Part shown: positions 60,112 to 64,000 of the stretch, piece by piece | How the letters are laid out: every line of letters begins with the position of its first letter | Numbering within the stretch: the stretch's first letter is position 1 | Assembly (NCBI RefSeq): GCF_012349115.1 | Contig: NZ_PQIG01000094.1 | Location: 1-64,000 of the forward strand | DNA from: Rhizobium ruizarguesonis | Lineage (GTDB): Bacteria > Pseudomonadota > Alphaproteobacteria > Rhizobiales > Rhizobiaceae | Direction: 5' to 3' | Length of the DNA: 64,000 nucleotides | Notes under the pieces: generated by a model | What the model was told of the DNA's origin: nothing | Databases searched by the model: none | What the model saw: only the letters and a program-made list of their open reading frames with translations | Translations under genes and position numbers: made by a program

Positions 60112-61239
60112 CTATGCCTCCGCGGCGTAGCCGGCAACGCCTTCCCCAAGGAAGGCGTTGTTGGCCTCTCGTATCTTTGCTGCGGCATCATCGTATAAAA
60201 ACGGCAGGAACGCATAGCGACGTCCTCGCGTGACAGTCGAAACGGCGTGAAGCAGGGAACATGAGAAGATCACCGCGCCTCCGGCCGGAGCCTTGAAGCT
60301 TCTGCTGCCATATTCGGGAAAGCTCACTTCTCCACCATCGAAGTCATCGTTCAAATTGACGGAGACCGCGAAGCGGCGATGAGCGGTCCCCTTGGTTGTG
60401 TTGTCACGATGGGCGCGGAAATGAGCAGCGTCCTCGGCCGCATAGCAGGCAATGATGTAACGCTCCATCCTGGTTACGGTGAACTGATGAACCTTTAGGA
60501 TTTCCGGGACGATCCTACGCACGAACCGCCCGCGTGTTTCTGCGATGATGTCCTTATCTTCGATATCGTAGTCTTTGCGACGTTTGTAACTATGGTCGGT
60601 GACCGCGACAGTCTTTCCGTCCACTTCGCGCATGAAACCTGATTCTCCACCGCCATTCTGCTCGTAGAGGCCGATCAATTTCTGGCAAAGCTCTGGCTCG
60701 AATACATTCGGGAGCACGATGATCGGTGCCTGAAGCTCGATGCCGGAGAACCGGTTGATCGGTGGAAGTGAACTCACGTAGGACAAGACGGCTTCGATCT
60801 CACTGCCATCGCTTGCAAAGGGAAAGACCCTCAGGACGCGCATGGTGGGGTCGAGCACGAACCAGATCTGCCGCGCCGGGACATCGTCGTCTCCAGGCCT
60901 GGCATCGGTCGGTATAGAGCCATAGAGGCGGCTGACCGTACCGTCGAAATCCCAGAAGAAACGGAAGCCCGGATATCGATCGGCAACGCGCTGCTCCGCC
61001 TCGTCGGACGGATCGACGGTCGCACCGAAGAAAGATGCCTTGTTGTCATCAAACAGGTCCCGCCTTTTTAGCGCGGCCGTGATCGCTGCTTGGCTCTGGG
61101 GATGGGATGCTGACGCGAAGAAGCAGAGGACGATGTAACGTCCTGCGACGGTATCAAATGCGAAGCGGGGATTACTCGAAGACCGCTGGTGAAACCAAGG
61201 GGCCGGATCCCCCGGCAGGATGTTCGCGTATGTGTGCAT
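60112..61239 (-). CDS. Redoxin domain fused to a 2OG-Fe(II) prolyl-4-hydroxylase
   Basis: This 375-residue two-domain protein has a thioredoxin-fold AhpC/TSA-like N-terminal domain (residues about 1-160). However, the usual peroxidatic Cys position reads FFASASHPQSQ, so no Cys is there. The C-terminal domain (about 170-345) is a 2-oxoglutarate/Fe(II) oxygenase with HRD at 277-279, distal H331 and an Arg at 340-341, all as needed for catalysis. It is likely a prolyl or other side-chain hydroxylase, with the redoxin part as a binding or inactive module. No signal peptide. Confidence 0.82.
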   Translation of the reverse strand: MHTYANILPGDPAPWFHQRSSSNPRFAFDTVAGRYIVLCFFASASHPQSQAAITAALKRRDLFDDNKASFFGATVDPSDEAEQRVADRYPGFRFFWDFDGTVSRLYGSIPTDARPGDDDVPARQIWFVLDPTMRVLRVFPFASDGSEIEAVLSYVSSLPPINRFSGIELQAPIIVLPNVFEPELCQKLIGLYEQNGGGESGFMREVDGKTVAVTDHSYKRRKDYDIEDKDIIAETRGRFVRRIVPEILKVHQFTVTRMERYIIACYAAEDAAHFRAHRDNTTKGTAHRRFAVSVNLNDDFDGGEVSFPEYGSRSFKAPAGGAVIFSCSLLHAVSTVTRGRRYAFLPFLYDDAAAKIREANNAFLGEGVAGYAAEA

Positions 61240-61797
61240 GACGTTTCACTGCCCCAATGATTATGCCGCTCGCAAGAAACTGTAGTATCAGCCGACGCTG
61301 CCCGATTTTCAACCGGTGTCCTGCATCCGTCGGCGCATCACAGGCGTTGGGTCTATACCGCTGGCCTCGTCCTGGTTCGGCAGAAGCCGGGATCGGCAAA
61401 GGGAGTGATGTTCATCACCACCGAGGACGAGACCGCGCCGGCCAACCTTGTTGTCTGGCCAACACTTTTCGAAAAACACCGGCGGGGTTTTCTCGGTTCT
61501 TCGATGATGGACCAATGGCCGGATCCAGCAGGAAGGGGAGGAGCTCGCCCAGCAGCAGTTCGATCTCTCACGGCAACCTTGTGGGCCTTGCCCGATCCCG
61601 ATGCAGAATTCAAGCTGCAGGCGGGCAGGTTGCGCGGGGAGAGCCGACCGTTCTCTTACCGGTCTATCCGGGCCAAACCGTCGATCGATCCTGTTTTGCC
61701 GATACTGCCGTACTGTGGTGGTGCATCTCGAGGATCTATTCTGCAGGACGGCCCCAAGGTCGCGCTCCAGTTAATCGCGATGCCTTGCAAGCCAAAA
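61240..61797. other. Intergenic stretch between the oxygenase and flagellin genes
   Basis: A plus-strand frame (61405-61812) is open but has no recognised domain and runs into the flagellin terminator. No gene is supported. Confidence 0.35.
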
Positions 61798-61821
61798 AGC
61801 CGCGCCCATTGAGGCGCGGCT
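61798..61821 (-). terminator. Rho-independent terminator of the flagellin gene
   Basis: On the minus strand a stem of AGCCGCGCC/GGCGCGGCT (nine pairs, six-base loop) is followed by a run of five T. It begins 41 bp after the flagellin stop. Confidence 0.85.
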
Positions 61822-61861
61822 CAGTTCCTGAATGCTCCGCCGGAGGCCAGCGAGCGGGTTA

Positions 61862-62770
61862 TTAGCCGCGGAACAGCGTGAGGATGTTCTGCGAAGAGGA
61901 GTTGGCGATCGACAGCGACTGGATCGCCAACTGCTGCTGGGTCTGCAGGGCTGTGAGCTTGGAAGACTCTTCTTCCATGTTGGCATCGACGAGACGGCCG
62001 ACACCTGACTCGATCGAGTCGCTGAGAGCGGACACGAAGTTTTCCTGCAGTTCGATGCGCTTGGAGATCGAGCCGAGCTGAGCGCCGGCGCTGGTCATCG
62101 CCTTCAGAGCCGATTCAACGTTGGTCAGAGCCGACTGGATTTCGCCGAGGGTGAAGTTGGTGATGTCCATTGCGTAGACAGAACCGGTCGCACCATTCGA
62201 AGTACCCAGAATACCCGTGGAGGTTTCGACCGAACCGCCGCTCATGCCGAACAGAACGTTGCCCGTGGAGCTGTCGTCGAGAATATAGTCGGTCGTCTTG
62301 ACCGAAACGGCGTTGGAGCCGTCGCGAACGAACGTCGAAACGACGCTCTTGGTGCCGTCAGCGCCGGCAACCCAGTTTTCACCGGAGAAGGAAGCCGATT
62401 GTGCGATGCTCATCAACTGCTGCTGCAGTTGGCTGATTTCTTCCTGGACCTTGGCCTTGTCGACGCCGTTTTCAGTGGCGGCAACGAGCTTCGCCTTGAT
62501 GTCGCCGACGACGTCGATGGCGCTGTCCATGGCGGAGTAAGCGGTGTCGACCTTTGCAGCGCCGAGGCCGAGAGCGTCGGAGACAGCCGAGAGAGCCTTG
62601 TTGTCCGAACGCATGGTCGTTGCGATCGACCAGTAAGCAGCGTTGTCGGAAGCCTTGCCGACGCGATAGCCGGACGAAACGTGGGCCTGGGTTTCCTGGA
62701 GACCCTGGTTGATGCCACGGAGAGTCTGGAGGGCTGCCATTGCAGCGTTATTGGTGTTGATGCTCGTCAT
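61862..62770 (-). CDS. fla: Flagellin
   Basis: This 302-residue flagellin of the short rhizobial type has a conserved N-terminal D0/D1 region (MTSINTNNAAMAALQTLRGI, SGYRVGKASDNAAYWSIATT) and C-terminal D1/D0 region (GRLVDANMEEESSKLTALQT, SLSIANSSSQNILTLFRG). A small variable middle lies between them. It is the filament subunit, exported by the flagellar type III apparatus. No other flagellar gene is in the window, so it is either at the edge of a cluster or an orphan copy. A strong terminator follows. Confidence 0.93.
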   Translation of the reverse strand: MTSINTNNAAMAALQTLRGINQGLQETQAHVSSGYRVGKASDNAAYWSIATTMRSDNKALSAVSDALGLGAAKVDTAYSAMDSAIDVVGDIKAKLVAATENGVDKAKVQEEISQLQQQLMSIAQSASFSGENWVAGADGTKSVVSTFVRDGSNAVSVKTTDYILDDSSTGNVLFGMSGGSVETSTGILGTSNGATGSVYAMDITNFTLGEIQSALTNVESALKAMTSAGAQLGSISKRIELQENFVSALSDSIESGVGRLVDANMEEESSKLTALQTQQQLAIQSLSIANSSSQNILTLFRG

Positions 62771-63303
62771 AGTTTGCTTGCCCCTTGTTGGCAGATTTTA
62801 AGAAGGGACATTCCGGATTTTCGGCCGGCCCATAGCGATCAGCATCATGCCTGCTAACCATTCTGTTAAGGTTAACTCGCCGTTCATCGTCAACTGACCA
62901 AATCTCAGTTAATAATTACTGAATATCGATGAAGAATGCTCGCATCTTTGGTGCGTACGCGGATTTCTGGACGCCATTGCGGTTCTTCGACTGGATGGAT
63001 TTTGCACCGACAGCATGGAGGCAAATATCACATTCATCGGTGTAGGAATTGACACTGCCGACGAGAACTCGTCCTGTTTCCGGTGATGCTTGCGTTGCTT
63101 TTCTTCTGGGCTGCCTGCTTTTCGCTTGGCTGGAAGTCATTTCAAGCCGAGGGATGGGTGAACTTCCCTCACAGGCTCCGCGCTGTCGCTGTCAATGCGA
63201 GAGCCTGCACCCGCATTGCTAGCATATCGTGCTAGACACGGTTGGAAGGGGCGGAGATGGTGTGACACGGCGAAAATTCGCCAACGATCTCCAAGGACAG
63301 CAA
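62771..63303. other. Flagellin promoter side and gene-poor stretch
   Basis: It contains the promoter and leader of the flagellin gene. A 74-codon minus-strand frame (62916-63140) is open without a recognised domain. No RNA gene is evident. Confidence 0.35.
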
Positions 63304-63426
63304 TGCTTCGAGTTCTGCTGATATGGGCCGGCATTCTGAGTGCCGTCGTCGTTTATGAACTGATGAGACCGGAACCGGCAAGCCTCATGGCGCCGTTTCC
63401 GGATCGCGGTAATGTGGGACAGTAGG
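63304..63426 (+). CDS. Small membrane peptide, 40 residues
   Basis: This short ORF starts MLRVLLIWAGILSAVVVYEL, a single hydrophobic helix, followed by a short tail rich in Pro. AAGGA lies seven bases upstream of the ATG. It is typical of small membrane peptides. The function is unknown. Confidence 0.45.
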
Positions 63427-63506
63427 CCTTCCGATCCCGATACACGCCGCCAAACTTGTTCTATCTGCTCTAGGCCCAGACGCAAAGCGGGCCGTAGTCG
63501 GATCGT

Positions 63507-64000
63507 TCAGTTCTCGAATTGCTGCTCGGAGACGACGCTTGCAATCACCTCGTCGTTGCCGTTCGGATAGAGCGGAAGGTCCAGCGTGACCGCCTCCTTT
63601 CGCCCATTCTGTTCAATCGTGTAAAACTTGCGGTGCCGGCTCTGCCCGTTTTGCTCGCCGGATCCAGTTGCCCCAGTCTGATCGAAAAGCGCACCTTCGA
63701 AGCCCGTCGCATCGATCCCGGCGAATGCCATCGTACAGCTTTCCACCTGCTTCTGCCCGACCGACGCTCTGGAGACCACGAGTGCCTGAAATGGTTCGCC
63801 GCCCTCGTTGACGATCCAGCCCTCGAGCGCAAGAGGATTGTCCACCGGCACGAAGCCCAGGGACATATCCATGGCAAGCCCCAGCAGATTGCGGTTCTTG
63901 GCGAACGCGATAGTGCGGTCGAAGTCCGGGCCGCGAGCCAGACAGCGCTCGCTGAACACATCGAAGGGCGTCGCACCCAGCGCGCTGTCGTTGATATTTG
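63507..64000 (-). CDS. Secreted-type protein, partial (5' end off the window)
   Basis: The frame is open to the right edge, so the N-terminus lies outside. Visible motifs are FSERCLARGPDF, EGWIVNEGGEPF, VESCTMAFAGID and ASVVSEQQFEN at the end. The whole visible part aligns with the protein at 38821-39387 (same Cys positions and ending). They are paralogues of an unnamed family. It is followed by non-coding DNA. Confidence 0.65.
   Translation of the reverse strand, partial: NINDSALGATPFDVFSERCLARGPDFDRTIAFAKNRNLLGLAMDMSLGFVPVDNPLALEGWIVNEGGEPFQALVVSRASVGQKQVESCTMAFAGIDATGFEGALFDQTGATGSGEQNGQSRHRKFYTIEQNGRKEAVTLDLPLYPNGNDEVIASVVSEQQFEN

Noticed and set aside
62916..63140. A 74-codon minus-strand frame upstream of flagellin
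   Set aside because: It has no recognised domain, no good ribosome binding site, and lies in the flagellin promoter region.
1..64000. CRISPR arrays
   Set aside because: No regularly spaced direct repeats of CRISPR type were seen. The repeated palindromes are RIME-like elements and operators.

Overview
The window looks like a Rhizobium-type alphaproteobacterial replicon. It is GC-rich and carries two copies of a RIME-like rhizobial intergenic palindromic element, a Rhizobium-style short flagellin, a chrBA chromate locus, and several dpp/opp-type ABC transporter genes. All calls come from reading the sequence and the translated proteins. No database search was run.

Left edge and envelope block (1-10.4 kb). 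A PLD/SNF2 helicase, probably a defence gene, is cut at its 3' end by what looks like an IS21-type terminus. Next come a decayed TetR fragment, an SDR oxidoreductase, and an intact TetR regulator. The TetR gene diverges from a pspA-yiaA-aas membrane-maintenance cluster, with three near-identical GAACNNCGTTC operators between them. Two RIME-like repeats in opposite orientation bracket this block. A lipoprotein gene and tRNA-Pro(CGG) follow.

Accessory region (10.4-27.6 kb). Directly after the tRNA lies a patchwork of small unknown genes, broken genes and IS debris. It holds an AbiV-like protein, a HEPN protein, a ligD remnant, rearranged ISL3 pieces, two tandem paralogues of an unknown family, an IS110 remnant beside a broken glyoxalase, a frameshifted IS66-like transposase, and a complete MmeI-like (type IIL) restriction-modification enzyme. 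It ends at a junction where a truncated FAD/NAD-binding gene runs into the C-terminal half of an Lrp gene.

Transport and metal region (28-50.8 kb). An Lrp regulator is followed by a peptide/nickel-type ABC operon (dppB-dppC-gntR-dppD-dppF-SBP, minus strand). Then come GNAT-rcnA-csoR, an unknown HG-rich protein, a TetR/methyltransferase pair with a perfect 29-bp palindrome, and the chromate locus. In that locus chrB and chrA diverge from an Fe-SOD-rhodanese fusion, a ChrB-C protein and a DUF1259 protein. Next are an NreB-like MFS exporter with a frameshifted CsoR gene, and an RcnR-type gene. Related CTATCC...GGAT inverted repeats precede several of these genes and suggest a shared nickel/cobalt-type regulon.

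Right part (50.8-64 kb). A GMC oxidoreductase fused to a DUF1080 (3-keto-glycoside hydrolase-type) domain is translationally coupled to a GH13 enzyme, a possible oxidise-and-cleave sugar pathway. After it come an orphan ABC permease, a DUF1007 protein with an EF-hand loop, a YkuD_2-type L,D-transpeptidase-like protein, a small XRE regulator, a redoxin-prolyl-4-hydroxylase fusion, a flagellin gene with a clear terminator, and a partial secreted protein. The partial protein is a paralogue of the one at 38.8 kb.
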